DNA of 64,000 bases from Arthrobacter sp. C2 (GTDB taxonomy: Bacteria > Actinomycetota > Actinomycetes > Actinomycetales > Micrococcaceae), in contig CP042428.1 of assembly GCA_024207135.1 (NCBI GenBank), forward strand, positions 3,038,001 through 3,102,000, in the 5' to 3' direction. Every line of letters begins with the position of its first letter. Position 1 is the first letter of the stretch. The notes under the pieces were generated by a model. The model worked only from the letters and a program-made list of their open reading frames with translations. It did not search any database and was not told where the DNA came from. Position numbers and translations under genes: made by a program. Shown piece by piece: positions 1-8,670 of the stretch.

Positions 1-982
1 CCGAGCGCAGCGAAACGCCCTTTTCCTTCGCGGCCATGGCGGTGCGCTCATAGATCGGCGGCACGGCGCAGTACACGGTGGCCGGGGACTTCTTCATCGC
101 GGCCAGGACCAGGTCCGGGTCGAACTTCGGGAAAAGCACCAGCAGGCCCTGCTTCTTCACGCCGAAGGTCAGGTAGAGGGTCATGCCGAAGGCGTGGAAC
201 ATCGGCAGGATCGCGTAGAGGATTTCCTTGCGTTCCTGGGCCCCGGCCATCCACGCCTCGCCCTGCAGGGCGTTGGCATACAGGTTGAAGTGGGTGAGCA
301 TGGCGCCCTTGGGGTTGCCCGTGGTTCCGGAGGTGTACTGGATAACCGCCAGGTCTTCCACGCCCGGGCGCGGATGCGCGGCATCGAGCCGCTCGGCCTT
401 GAGCAGGTCCTTCCAGGGCATGGTCCCCGGTGCCGCCGCGGTCAGTGCGGCCTTGGATGCGCGCAGTTTCTTCAGCGGCAGGTTCAGGGCCAGGCGCTTC
501 ACGGCGGGGAACGCCTCGAGCAGGTTGACCGAGATGACGGTGTCGATGCGCATGTCCTGCGGGAACTGGCGCACGGAATCGGCGGCCTTGTCCCAGGCGA
601 TGACGATGCGGGCCTGGTGGTCCTCGAATTGGTGGCGCAGTTCGCGGGAGGTGTACAGCGGGTTGTGCTCCACGACCACCGCGCCCAGGCGCAGCACCGC
701 GTAGAACGCGATGACGTGCTGCGGGCAGTTGGGCAGGATCAGCGCGACCCGGTCCCCGGCGCGGACCCCGAGCAGGCGCAGGCCCTCGGCGGCGCGTTCC
801 ACCTGCTCGCCGAGCTCCCGGTAGCTGGTGCGCCGGCCGAAGAACTCGGTGGCGGGACTGTCGCCGGCCTCGGCGACGGAGCGCTCGAACATCGCGCTCA
901 GCGATTCGGTGGGCAGCTCGATCTCGGCCGGGACGCCCGGCTGGTAGTTCTTGGTCCAGGGGTGCGTGGCGCTGTTCTCCAT
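1..982 (-). CDS. Long-chain fatty acid-CoA ligase (AMP-forming), N-terminal part
   Basis: This is the first 327 codons of an ANL-superfamily acyl-CoA synthetase, which activates a carboxylic acid with ATP to an acyl-adenylate and then to the CoA thioester. The gene runs off the left edge, so the C-terminal lid domain is not seen. The start is the ATG at 982; two other nearby ATGs are out of frame. The AMP-binding signature YTSGTTGNPKGA is at about residues 216-227, followed by a histidine-rich MFHAFGM stretch typical of the family. The N-terminus (RTSYREL, GDRVALILPNCPQ) is also canonical. The acyl specificity cannot be read from this part; fadD-type is likely from overall resemblance. It lies next to panD on the same strand but a gap of about 45 nt separates them. 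Confidence 0.88.
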   Translation of the reverse strand, partial: MENSATHPWTKNYQPGVPAEIELPTESLSAMFERSVAEAGDSPATEFFGRRTSYRELGEQVERAAEGLRLLGVRAGDRVALILPNCPQHVIAFYAVLRLGAVVVEHNPLYTSRELRHQFEDHQARIVIAWDKAADSVRQFPQDMRIDTVISVNLLEAFPAVKRLALNLPLKKLRASKAALTAAAPGTMPWKDLLKAERLDAAHPRPGVEDLAVIQYTSGTTGNPKGAMLTHFNLYANALQGEAWMAGAQERKEILYAILPMFHAFGMTLYLTFGVKKQGLLVLFPKFDPDLVLAAMKKSPATVYCAVPPIYERTAMAAKEKGVSLRS

Positions 983-1028
983 GGTTCCATCATGCCGCTT
1001 TTCACGGCAGGGGAACTACCCGGGCCCT

Positions 1029-1451
1029 TTAGGCGTCGGCGAAGATGGCGAACGGCGGGGTGTGGAGGCCGTCGGCGAGCGCCTCGGCGGGGTCGGTTCC
1101 CAGCGCGCGGATGGCGTTGCTTTCATCCACGTGCACCACGGAGGGCTTGAATGCGCGGGCCTCGGCGTTGGTCATGGAGGCGTAGGTGATGATGATGACC
1201 AGGTCGCCGACATTGACCAGGTGGGCGGCGGCGCCGTTGATGCCGATGACGCCCGAGCCGCGTTCCCCGGCGATCGTGTAGGTCTCCAGCCGGGCGCCGT
1301 TGGTGACATCGACGATCGAGACCAGTTCCCCGGGCAGGATGTCCGCAGCGTCGAGCAGGTCCGCGTCGATGGTGATGGATCCGACGTAGTGCAGGTCCGC
1401 ATGGGTAACCGTGGCGCGGTGGATCTTGGACTTGAACATGGTGCGCTGCAT
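1029..1451 (-). CDS. panD: Aspartate 1-decarboxylase precursor
   Basis: PanD makes beta-alanine from L-aspartate for pantothenate and CoA synthesis. It is a 140-residue pyruvoyl enzyme that cleaves itself between Gly24 and Ser25; the sequence reads [13 protein letters not shown] with the serine at exactly residue 25 when translation starts at the ATG at 1451. This matches the E. coli numbering and is why the longer upstream start was rejected. An AGGAG ribosome binding site sits just before this start. Lys9 and the GERGSG stretch are the expected conserved elements. No panB or panC is seen nearby. Confidence 0.95.
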   Translation of the reverse strand: MQRTMFKSKIHRATVTHADLHYVGSITIDADLLDAADILPGELVSIVDVTNGARLETYTIAGERGSGVIGINGAAAHLVNVGDLVIIITYASMTNAEARAFKPSVVHVDESNAIRALGTDPAEALADGLHTPPFAIFADA

Positions 1452-1859
1452 AGGGGGATCTCCTGGAGGGGGTTGTGCAAGGGCCGGCATTCATCCTTGG
1501 ATGCCTGCCCCGGGACGCCGGCTTGGTGCAGTGGGTGTTCCGGCGCCTAAGACATTCTAGACGGCACCCCCCACGGTTGTCTGTGACGCATTTGGGGTGC
1601 CGGTGCGGCCAGGAAGCCTGGTCTGCCGCCGGCGGCCCGCGGCGCACGCCAACGCACGGGCCCGGGTCCGCGAACAGCTGGAGGCACCGGTCCCAGCGGC
1701 GGCGTGTCCCCCAAGGACGGTCGCCGCCTTGTCAGGTCCTGCGATCAATTCAACGTCGATTGTTTACATAGTGAGCATCAACCCATACTATGAGTTGAGC
1801 GAAGTGGTGCAGCTCACCATCAAGGCAAATTCCTCCCTCCTTCACGATCGGAACAACTC
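1452..1859. other. Intergenic region between panD and the permease operon
   Basis: These 408 nt lie upstream of both the minus-strand panD and the plus-strand permease. No credible small gene was found. The right end holds the promoter described separately. The half-sites GTGAGC (1771-1776) and GCTCAC (1813-1818) form a widely spaced inverted pair around the expected transcription start and could belong to an operator for the IclR regulator encoded at the far end of the operon; this is inference. Confidence 0.4.
1763..1791 (+). promoter_or_regulatory. Sigma-70-type promoter of the permease/CoA-transferase operon
   Basis: TTTACA at 1763-1768 and TACTAT at 1786-1791 are separated by exactly 17 nt. 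They lie about 70 nt upstream of the permease ATG. No other good pair was seen in the intergenic region. Confidence 0.55.
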
Positions 1860-3305
1860 ATGTCAGAAACTGCGATTCTGATCAACACTGCGGTGGCCGT
1901 CCTGGCCACCGTGCTGCTGATCGTTAGATTCAAGGTCAATCCAGTCATCGCCCTGGTTCTCGGTTCCCTGTACCTGGGCCTGTCGACCGGACTGGGCATC
2001 ACCAAGACCATCGAGACCATCACCGGCGGCTTCGGCGAGATCATGGTCGAGGTCGGATTGCTGATCGCCTTCGGTGTGCTGATGGGCTCGATCCTGAATG
2101 AGACGGGTGCCATCAGACGCCTGGTCGAGCACCTTCTTCGCGTATTCGGCCCCAAGGCCCTTCCCTACACGATGGCCCTGGCCATCGGCACCGCGCTGCA
2201 GTCGATCTTCCTTGATGTGCTGCTGGTCATCTCCGCGCCGTTGGCCCGGCGCATGGCGCCGAAAATCGGCAAGCTCGGCACGGCCCGCATGGCTGCGGCC
2301 ATGGCCATCGCGCTGGAGTGCGGCATTGTCTTCATGGTTCCCGGTGTTGCCTCGCTGGCCCTGGCCGGCCTGCTCGGCGTCCCCCTGGGAAAAATGCTGA
2401 TCTTCGGGTTCCTTGTCGTCGTGCCTACGATCATTATTTCCATTGCCATCATGACGTTCCTGTTCAAGCGCGGATTCTGGAAAGCGGACCGCGATGAGCA
2501 ACACATCTTCGAGGAAGAGGACTTCCCGCAGGCCCAGCCAAGCGAGCCCCACGGTCCCGGCGCCTACGGGATTTCGTCCACGACTGCCGGCTCCGGGCCC
2601 GAAGCCACGGAGCCGCGGCAGACCCCGGGCACCGTGGCCGTGGCCGAAGACACGCAACGCGAAGCCCCCCTGCTCCTGCTCTTCACCCCCCTGCTTCTCT
2701 CGCTGGCCCTCATTGCCGGCGGCGCACTGGTGGAGATCCTCGGTGCGGAAATCGCCGCGCTGCAATTGATGGGCAACCCGGTGGTCGCGCTGCTAATCGG
2801 CCTGATCGGCACCACCCTGGTTGGCCGCTACACCGTCGGCCAAAAGAGCGTCGAGAACGCCATTGCCTCGGGCTTCAAGGAAAGCGGCCAGATCCTGCTG
2901 CTCACCGGTGTGGGCGGTTCGCTGGCTGCCACCGTCGCAGCCGCGGGGCTCGGCGACATCCTGGGTGGTTTCTTTTCGGCGAGCGCCGTGGCCCCGCTGC
3001 TGGTGGTCTGGGGAATCGCCGCCATCCTGCACATCGCCGTGGGATCCGTGACCCTCTCCGCCATCACTGCCGCTGGCCTGCTCGCACCGATCGCACCGGT
3101 CCTGGGAATCGACCCGGTGCTCATCGCCCTGGCCGCCGGCGCCGGCTCGCTGTTCATGGTCCACGTCACCTCGAACACCTTCTGGCTGCTGCAGTCGCTG
3201 CTGGGCCAATCGGTCAGGGGCGCACTGAAGACCGTCACCTTCGGGGTCTCCGTTGCCTCGGTCGTGGCCATGCTCGTGGTCCTGGTCCTGTCCATCTTCA
3301 TCTAG
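1860..3305 (+). CDS. GntP-family hydroxyacid/gluconate permease
   Basis: This 481-residue integral membrane protein belongs to the gluconate:H+ symporter family (GntP/GntT/DsdX), which imports gluconate, D-serine, glycerate or related hydroxy acids. Many hydrophobic segments are visible. The N-terminal half carries SIFLDVLLVISAPLARR and LECGIVFMVPG motifs; the C-terminal half has VHVTSNTFWLLQSLLGQS, typical of the family end. An unusually long hydrophilic, Pro/Gly-rich loop (about residues 205-275) separates the halves. It is the first gene of a five-gene operon, 35 nt before a CoA-transferase gene, so its substrate is probably the acid that is then activated to a CoA ester. Confidence 0.88.
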   Translation: MSETAILINTAVAVLATVLLIVRFKVNPVIALVLGSLYLGLSTGLGITKTIETITGGFGEIMVEVGLLIAFGVLMGSILNETGAIRRLVEHLLRVFGPKALPYTMALAIGTALQSIFLDVLLVISAPLARRMAPKIGKLGTARMAAAMAIALECGIVFMVPGVASLALAGLLGVPLGKMLIFGFLVVVPTIIISIAIMTFLFKRGFWKADRDEQHIFEEEDFPQAQPSEPHGPGAYGISSTTAGSGPEATEPRQTPGTVAVAEDTQREAPLLLLFTPLLLSLALIAGGALVEILGAEIAALQLMGNPVVALLIGLIGTTLVGRYTVGQKSVENAIASGFKESGQILLLTGVGGSLAATVAAAGLGDILGGFFSASAVAPLLVVWGIAAILHIAVGSVTLSAITAAGLLAPIAPVLGIDPVLIALAAGAGSLFMVHVTSNTFWLLQSLLGQSVRGALKTVTFGVSVASVVAMLVVLVLSIFI

Positions 3306-3340
3306 CACTCCCCCTTCGAACACCCAAGGAAGTCCACCCA

Positions 3341-4585
3341 TTGCCTGAAAAAGATATTGCCCCCCTGGCCGGAGTCCGGGTCCTGGAACTCGGCAACTAC
3401 ATTGCAGCCCCGACCGCCGGCCGCCTGCTGGCCGACTTCGGCGCCGAGGTCATCAAGGTCGAGCGCCCCGGAACCGGAGACGAGCTGCGCAACTGGCGGC
3501 TGAAAAAGGGCAGCGTGTCCATGCTGTACCGCACGATCAACCGCAACAAGAAGTCCGTGGTGCTGGATTTGCGCAGCGACGCCGGGCGCGCGGCGGTCCT
3601 GGAACTGGTCAAGCAGTGCGACATCCTGCTGGAGAACTTCCGCCCCGGCACCCTGGAGAAGTGGGGCCTGGGCCCCGAGGTCCTCAACGAAGCGAACCCC
3701 GACCTGGTGATCACCCGGATCTCCGCCTTCGGCCAGACCGGCCCGCTCTCCGAACGCCCCGGATTCGCCGCGGTCGCCGAGGCCTTCAGCGGATTCCGCA
3801 ACCTGGTGGGGGATCCCGACCGCGCCCCGGTGCGCGTCGGAGTCTCGATCGGCGACTCGATCGCGGGACTCTATGCGGCCTTCGGCTCAGTCATGTCCCT
3901 CTTCCAGCGCGAGACCCGCCGCGGCACTGCGGTGACGGTGCCGCTGGGCGAACGCGTCATCGACGTGGCCCTGCACGAAGCCATGTTTTCCATGATGGAA
4001 TCCCTCATCCCCGACCTCGGGGCCTACGGCGACAAGCGCACCCGGGTGGGCGGCCGGATGGAGGGCATCGCCCCGTCCAACGCCTACGTCTGCAAGGACG
4101 GCGCCAGCATCGTGGTGGCCGGCAACGGGGATGCGATCTTCCGCCGCTACATGGAAACCATCGGGCGCCCCGACCTGGGCAACGACCCGACCCTGCAGTC
4201 CAACGCCGAACGCTGGGAACGGCGCATCGAACTCGACGCGGCCATCGGAGTGTGGACCGCGATGCTGCCCTCGGCCGAGGCGCTTCGGATGCTCGACGCC
4301 GCCGGAGTCCCGGCAGGTCCCATCTACACCGCCGCGGACATCGTCAACGAACCGCAATACACCGCCCGCAACATGATCCAGTCCTTCGACGTCTCCACGG
4401 GCGAGGAGATCATCGAGGGCGTCGGGTTCCCCGGCATCGTCCCGGTCATCGGCGGCACCTCGCTGCCGATCCGCACCCTAGGCCCGGACCTCGGCGAACA
4501 CACCCAGGAGGTGCTCGGCGGCCTCCTGGGCATGGACGCAGACGAAATCGCCAACGCATCAAACCCCGAGAGGACCCCGGCATGA
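3341..4585 (+). CDS. Type III CoA-transferase (CaiB/BaiF family)
   Basis: This 414-residue enzyme should move CoA from a donor thioester to a carboxylic acid. The start is a TTG preceded by AAGGAAG. The N-terminus (LELGNYIAAPTAGRLLADFGAEVIKVE) is the usual family III opening. The catalytic aspartate is in GDSIAGLYAAFGS, at Asp172, matching Asp169 of formyl-CoA transferase. Known relatives act on oxalate, carnitine, itaconate, malate-like and mesaconate-like acids. The stop overlaps the next ATG by four bases, so it is translationally coupled with the lyase. The acid is not identified by sequence. Confidence 0.9.
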   Translation: MPEKDIAPLAGVRVLELGNYIAAPTAGRLLADFGAEVIKVERPGTGDELRNWRLKKGSVSMLYRTINRNKKSVVLDLRSDAGRAAVLELVKQCDILLENFRPGTLEKWGLGPEVLNEANPDLVITRISAFGQTGPLSERPGFAAVAEAFSGFRNLVGDPDRAPVRVGVSIGDSIAGLYAAFGSVMSLFQRETRRGTAVTVPLGERVIDVALHEAMFSMMESLIPDLGAYGDKRTRVGGRMEGIAPSNAYVCKDGASIVVAGNGDAIFRRYMETIGRPDLGNDPTLQSNAERWERRIELDAAIGVWTAMLPSAEALRMLDAAGVPAGPIYTAADIVNEPQYTARNMIQSFDVSTGEEIIEGVGFPGIVPVIGGTSLPIRTLGPDLGEHTQEVLGGLLGMDADEIANASNPERTPA

Positions 4586-5544
4586 ACCACACCCTTGAAC
4601 CCCGCGCCGTGCTGCGCGACGTGACCCTGCGCGACGGCCTGCAGCTGACCGGCAAGTTGCTGTCCACAGAACGCAAAGTGGAAACCGTGCGCGAAATGAT
4701 CCGCCTGGGCGTGCCGGAAATCGAGCTGGGCTCCATGGCACGGGCGGACCTGGTTCCGCCCATGGCCAACACCCTTGAGGTCGCCGCGGCGCTGACCGCC
4801 GAGGAACTGGAGAAGTGCTGGATCTGGGTCGCCACCCCCGGACACGTCGCCAAGGCAGCGGCGGCCGGCATCCGCAACTTCCAGTACTGCCTCTCGGCCT
4901 CCGACGCCCACAACCAGGCGAACATCGGACGCAGCACCGAGGCCAGCCTCGCCGCCCTGCCGCAGGCCATCGAGTACGCGCGGGCCGTGGACGGCCGCAT
5001 CCAGCTGTGCATCGCCACGTCCTTCACCTGCCCCTTCGACGGACAGGTGCCCGAGCAGCGGGTCCTGGACATCGCCAACGACCCGCGCGCGGAGGGAACC
5101 TGCGACATCGTCATCTGCGACACCCTGGGCCAGGCGGTCCCCGCGCAGGTGGCAAGCCTGATCTCACGGGTCCGCGACGAGACCCCGGCACGGCGCATCG
5201 TCTACCACGGCCACGACACCTGGGGCCTGGGCGTTGCCAACACCCTTGCCGCCATCGGCGCCGGAGCCGGTGTGGTGGATGGGGCCCTGGGCGGGCTGGG
5301 CGGCTGCCCATTTGCCCCCGGCGCCAGCGGCAACACCTCCAGCGAGGACATCCTCTTCGCCACCCGGCCCGAATGGCTAGATCCACAGGCCTTCGCCGGG
5401 CTGGTGGAACTCTCCGAGGACCTGCTGGAGGAGCTCGGCGAGCCCAACCGCTCAAAGTCGGCCCAGGGGGCGCGGTCCAATGCCGCGGCCTTCGAGTGGG
5501 TCATCGTCTCGGACCGGGCCCCAGCCTGCGAGGGTGCGCTGTAG
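4582..5544 (+). CDS. HMG-CoA lyase family enzyme (acyl-CoA retro-aldolase)
   Basis: This 320-residue TIM-barrel enzyme belongs to the HMG-CoA lyase branch of the DRE-TIM family. It shows the Arg17-Asp18 pair in TLRDGLQ, the metal ligands His209 and His211 in YHGHDTWG, and the signature Cys242 in GGLGGCPFAPGA. Such enzymes cleave 3-hydroxy-3-carboxymethyl type acyl-CoAs to acetyl-CoA plus a keto acid. The start at 4582 overlaps the CoA-transferase stop (ATGA). Because the next two genes handle hydroxypyruvate and glycerate chemistry, the keto product here is probably hydroxypyruvate and not acetoacetate; this is inference from context. Confidence 0.87.
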   Translation: MNHTLEPRAVLRDVTLRDGLQLTGKLLSTERKVETVREMIRLGVPEIELGSMARADLVPPMANTLEVAAALTAEELEKCWIWVATPGHVAKAAAAGIRNFQYCLSASDAHNQANIGRSTEASLAALPQAIEYARAVDGRIQLCIATSFTCPFDGQVPEQRVLDIANDPRAEGTCDIVICDTLGQAVPAQVASLISRVRDETPARRIVYHGHDTWGLGVANTLAAIGAGAGVVDGALGGLGGCPFAPGASGNTSSEDILFATRPEWLDPQAFAGLVELSEDLLEELGEPNRSKSAQGARSNAAAFEWVIVSDRAPACEGAL

Positions 5545-6533
5545 TGGGGGCACGGATCCTGCTCACCACGCCCCTGCCGGAGCCCGCGCCGTCAATGCTG
5601 GCCTCGGCCGGGGAACTGACCGTCCTGGATGCACCGCCCACCTACTCCGAACTCGATGCGCTGTGCGCGAGCGGGGACTATGACGTGGTGCTCACCCAGC
5701 TGCGCGACAGGATCGATGCGCCGCTGTTGGCCCGGGCCCGGCTCAAGGGCATCTCCAACTACGCGGTCGGCTACAACAACATCGACGTTGCCGCGGCCAC
5801 CAAGCACGGGATCGCGGTGGCCAACACCCCCGGGGTGCTCACCGACGCCACCGCCGACATCGCCATGCTGCTGGTCCTGGGCACCGCGCGGCGCGTCGTC
5901 GAGGCGGACAGGCTCGTCCGCGAGGGACGCTTCACCGGCTGGGAACCGGAGTTGATGCTCGGCTCCGACGTCTCCGGCAAGACGCTGGGCCTTGCCGGGT
6001 TCGGGCGCATCGCCCGGGCCACGGCCAGGCGGGCACTGGGATTCGGCATGGAAATCCTCTTTGCCCCGCGCCCACCCGGGGACCGGGTTGTCAGCCAGGA
6101 AGAGCTGGGCGAGTTCGCCGGCAAGGTGCGCCAGGTTCCCTGGTCCCAGCTGGTGGCCTCCAGCGACTACCTGTCCCTGCATGTTCCGCTGAACGCCGGC
6201 ACGCACCACCTGGTGGACGCGGACGTGCTGGAACGGATGAAGAGGACGGCCATCCTCATCAACACTGCCCGCGGTCCCATCGTCGATGAGGAGGCGCTGG
6301 TGCATGCTCTGTCCACGGGGCAGATCACCGGCGCCGGGCTGGACGTGTTCGAGAACGAGCCGCAGCTGGCAGAAGGGCTGGCACAGCTGCCCAACACCGT
6401 GCTGCTGCCGCACGTGGGCAGCGCGACGGTGCCGGTGCGCGCCGAAATGGCGCGGCTGAGCGCTCTGAACGCCATCGCCATGGCCACCGGGCAAGTCCCC
6501 GCGCACCCGGTGAACCCGGAGGTCTACGCATGA
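5544..6533 (+). CDS. D-isomer-specific 2-hydroxyacid dehydrogenase (hydroxypyruvate/glyoxylate reductase type)
   Basis: This 329-residue NAD(P)-linked dehydrogenase interconverts 2-keto acids and D-2-hydroxy acids. The GTG start at 5544 overlaps the lyase TAG stop by one base. It has the AGFGRIARA nucleotide-binding motif (about residues 151-159), the catalytic Arg243 (TARGPIVDE), Glu272 (NEPQ region) and His290 (PHVGSAT). The N-terminal SNYAVGYNNIDV segment is typical of glyoxylate/hydroxypyruvate reductases. Followed directly by glycerate kinase (ATGA overlap), so D-glycerate is the most likely product. Confidence 0.9.
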   Translation: MGARILLTTPLPEPAPSMLASAGELTVLDAPPTYSELDALCASGDYDVVLTQLRDRIDAPLLARARLKGISNYAVGYNNIDVAAATKHGIAVANTPGVLTDATADIAMLLVLGTARRVVEADRLVREGRFTGWEPELMLGSDVSGKTLGLAGFGRIARATARRALGFGMEILFAPRPPGDRVVSQEELGEFAGKVRQVPWSQLVASSDYLSLHVPLNAGTHHLVDADVLERMKRTAILINTARGPIVDEEALVHALSTGQITGAGLDVFENEPQLAEGLAQLPNTVLLPHVGSATVPVRAEMARLSALNAIAMATGQVPAHPVNPEVYA

Positions 6534-7516
6534 GCGTGCTCATCGTCCCGGACAGCTTCAAGGGGACCTTCAGCGCGGCCGAGGTCGCCGGGCACATCGC
6601 CGCCGGCGTGCGGCGTGCCGGCGGGACGGCGCTGGAACTCCCGGTCGCCGACGGCGGCGAGGGAACCTTCAACGCGCTGTGCGCGGCACTCGGCGCGGTG
6701 CCGGTCCGGGTTCGGGTTCGCAACCCCTGGGGAGAACCGGTCACCGCAACCCTCGGCCTGGCAGGTTCCACCGCCGTGGTCGAGCTGGCGCAGGCCTCCG
6801 GGCTGCATGTCCCCCATTCCGGGGACCGCGATCCCTTCGCCGCCGACACCTACGGCACCGGCCAGCTGATCGCCGAGGCCGTGGCCCGCGGCGCCCGGCA
6901 GATCCTGGTGGCGGCCGGTGGATCGGCCACGACCGACGGCGGGACCGGCGCGGTGCGCGCCATCGAGGAGTCCGGGGGCCTGCGCGGCGCGGAAATCACC
7001 GTGCTCTCGGATGTCACCACGCTATTCCTGGATGCGGCACGGATCTTCGGCCCGCAAAAGGGCGCGGACCCGGCCACCGTGGAGCTGCTGGCCGAAAGAC
7101 TGAGGCAGCAGGTGAGCTCCTTCCCCCGCGACCCGTCCGGGACACCCGGAACCGGAGCCGCGGGCGGTTTTTCCGGCGGCATGTGGTCGCATTACGGTGC
7201 CAAGCTCGTCTCCGGAGCGGAGTTCGTGCTCGACGCGGTGGATTTCGACCGGCACCTGACCCGGGCCACCGCCGTGGTGGTCGGCGAGGGCCGGCTCGAC
7301 GGACAGACCATGGGCGGAAAGATCATCTCGGTGATCCTGCAGCGCGTGGCTGCGCGTGCACCCCGCGTGCCGGTCTTTGCCGTGGTGGGATCGCTCGGCG
7401 AGGACCTGGGTGCGGCCCGGGACTTCTTTGCCGACTTGATGGTGGCCTCGGCTCCGGCGGACATGGACAGGGCCGGTGTCCAGGTCCAGGCCGCGCTGCG
7501 GCAGCCGGCCAGCTAG
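6530..7516 (+). CDS. Glycerate kinase (GarK/GlxK family)
   Basis: This 328-residue kinase phosphorylates D-glycerate, giving 2-phosphoglycerate in the GarK/GlxK class. The N-terminal PDSFKGTFSAAEVA, the GGSATTDGGTGA motif around residues 130-141 and the C-terminal GEGRLDGQT motif are all diagnostic. It is the last gene of the operon and feeds carbon into lower glycolysis. Its stop overlaps the end of the convergent IclR gene by four bases, so there is no room for a terminator between them outside the coding sequences. Confidence 0.93.
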   Translation: MSVLIVPDSFKGTFSAAEVAGHIAAGVRRAGGTALELPVADGGEGTFNALCAALGAVPVRVRVRNPWGEPVTATLGLAGSTAVVELAQASGLHVPHSGDRDPFAADTYGTGQLIAEAVARGARQILVAAGGSATTDGGTGAVRAIEESGGLRGAEITVLSDVTTLFLDAARIFGPQKGADPATVELLAERLRQQVSSFPRDPSGTPGTGAAGGFSGGMWSHYGAKLVSGAEFVLDAVDFDRHLTRATAVVVGEGRLDGQTMGGKIISVILQRVAARAPRVPVFAVVGSLGEDLGAARDFFADLMVASAPADMDRAGVQVQAALRQPAS

Positions 7517-8316
7517 CTGCGCGAGGCCACGGTTTCCCCGGGGAACCGTCCGCCAATGAGCCGGGTCATGCGCTCGGCGGTCTCCAGCAGCGGCTCGATC
7601 CACCCCTCGCACACGGAGCGGGGCATGCGCATCGTCGGGCCGCTGATGGTCACCGCAGCGACGAGCCCCGCCGCCGCATCGAACACCGGAGCCGAGAGGC
7701 CCGAGGCGCCGCTTTCCCGTTCCCCGGTGGTGATCGCAAAGCCGTCCGCGCGCGTGCGGGAAATCGCGTCGCGAAGATCCTCGGTGCTGGTGATGGTCGC
7801 GTCGGTGAAGTGCTCCAGCGGGGCATCCAGCACCGTGCCCAGCAGGTCGGGGTTCCAGGCCAGGAGCACCCGCCCGGCGGATCCGGCATGAAGCGGCGCC
7901 AGCTTCCCGAGGTGCATTTCGCGGCGCAGCGCATGCCTGGTTTCGGCCATTCCCACGCACACCCGGTACTGCTGCTCGGCGCGGAAGAGGCAGGCAGTTT
8001 CTCCCGTGGTGTCCCGAAGGTCCGCCAGCAGCGGGTTGATCACGTCAAGGATTTCCTTGCCGCGCGTGGCCGGGGCGGCCCAGTAGGCCATCTTCATGCC
8101 GATGCGGAAGGCGTCGCCGTCCCGATCCAGGAATCCCTGGCCGACCAGGTTCGCCACCAGGCGTTGCACCGTGGAGGTGGGCATTCCGGTGCTTTCCCGG
8201 ATGTCCGAGAGAGTCAGGACCGGCTGGCGAAGCGAGAATGAATCAAGGATTGCGCTGATCTTGCCCAGCACGAGCAGCGGGTTCTGGTTTTTCGTTGGAG
8301 CTTCGGCCTTCGACAT
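7513..8316 (-). CDS. IclR-family transcriptional regulator
   Basis: This 267-residue protein has the N-terminal winged helix of IclR regulators (LTLSDIRESTGMPTSTVQRLVANLV) and the C-terminal effector domain (about residues 95-260, including DGFAITTGERESGASGLSAPV). IclR proteins usually control a neighbouring catabolic operon in response to a small organic acid. Its position, convergent with glycerate kinase, makes the permease-to-kinase operon the obvious target. The binding site was not proven. Confidence 0.92.
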   Translation of the reverse strand: MSKAEAPTKNQNPLLVLGKISAILDSFSLRQPVLTLSDIRESTGMPTSTVQRLVANLVGQGFLDRDGDAFRIGMKMAYWAAPATRGKEILDVINPLLADLRDTTGETACLFRAEQQYRVCVGMAETRHALRREMHLGKLAPLHAGSAGRVLLAWNPDLLGTVLDAPLEHFTDATITSTEDLRDAISRTRADGFAITTGERESGASGLSAPVFDAAAGLVAAVTISGPTMRMPRSVCEGWIEPLLETAERMTRLIGGRFPGETVASRS

Positions 8317-8670
8317 GAATTTGACGCTAGACCATCGGACCGGGCGCGTCCAATCACCTTGCCTCGGGTCTCACCACCCCATTCCCTGCCCCGCCAACCG
8401 GGCCGGCATCGCGTGGATTCCCCCGCGCCGTTGTTCCGGACGGCCCCGACGACAGCATCACGGGAGCATCCGGGGATGCCCCGCCGATAGGTGTACCAAC
8501 AGGGCCTCCCTCGGCCGTCCCCGTGGTGGTTTGATTGACTGGGACGTTTCGACGCACCACGCGGTGCCCACATGGGACCGTGCCGCCATCGCCGTCACGC
8601 GGCAGGTACGCACGGGCCCGCACCGGATCCGTCCCGCAGTGAAAAACTTCCTATCGCACTACGGAGAACC
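8317..8670. other. Intergenic region upstream of the IclR and alcohol dehydrogenase genes
   Basis: These 354 nt lie between two divergent genes and must hold both promoters. No convincing -35/-10 pair with good spacing was picked out by eye and no small gene with a ribosome binding site was seen. Longer in-frame extensions of the dehydrogenase into this stretch are low-complexity Arg/Pro-rich and are not credible. Confidence 0.3.

Noticed and set aside
3616-4581. Extended N-terminus of the HMG-CoA-lyase-family gene
   Set aside because: The open frame continues upstream inside the CoA-transferase gene but reads as Arg/Pro-rich shadow sequence. The ATGA overlap at 4582 is the natural start.
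4815-5543. Extended N-terminus of the hydroxyacid dehydrogenase gene
   Set aside because: The upstream part is a shadow of the lyase gene. The GTG at 5544 gives a normal 329-residue family member.
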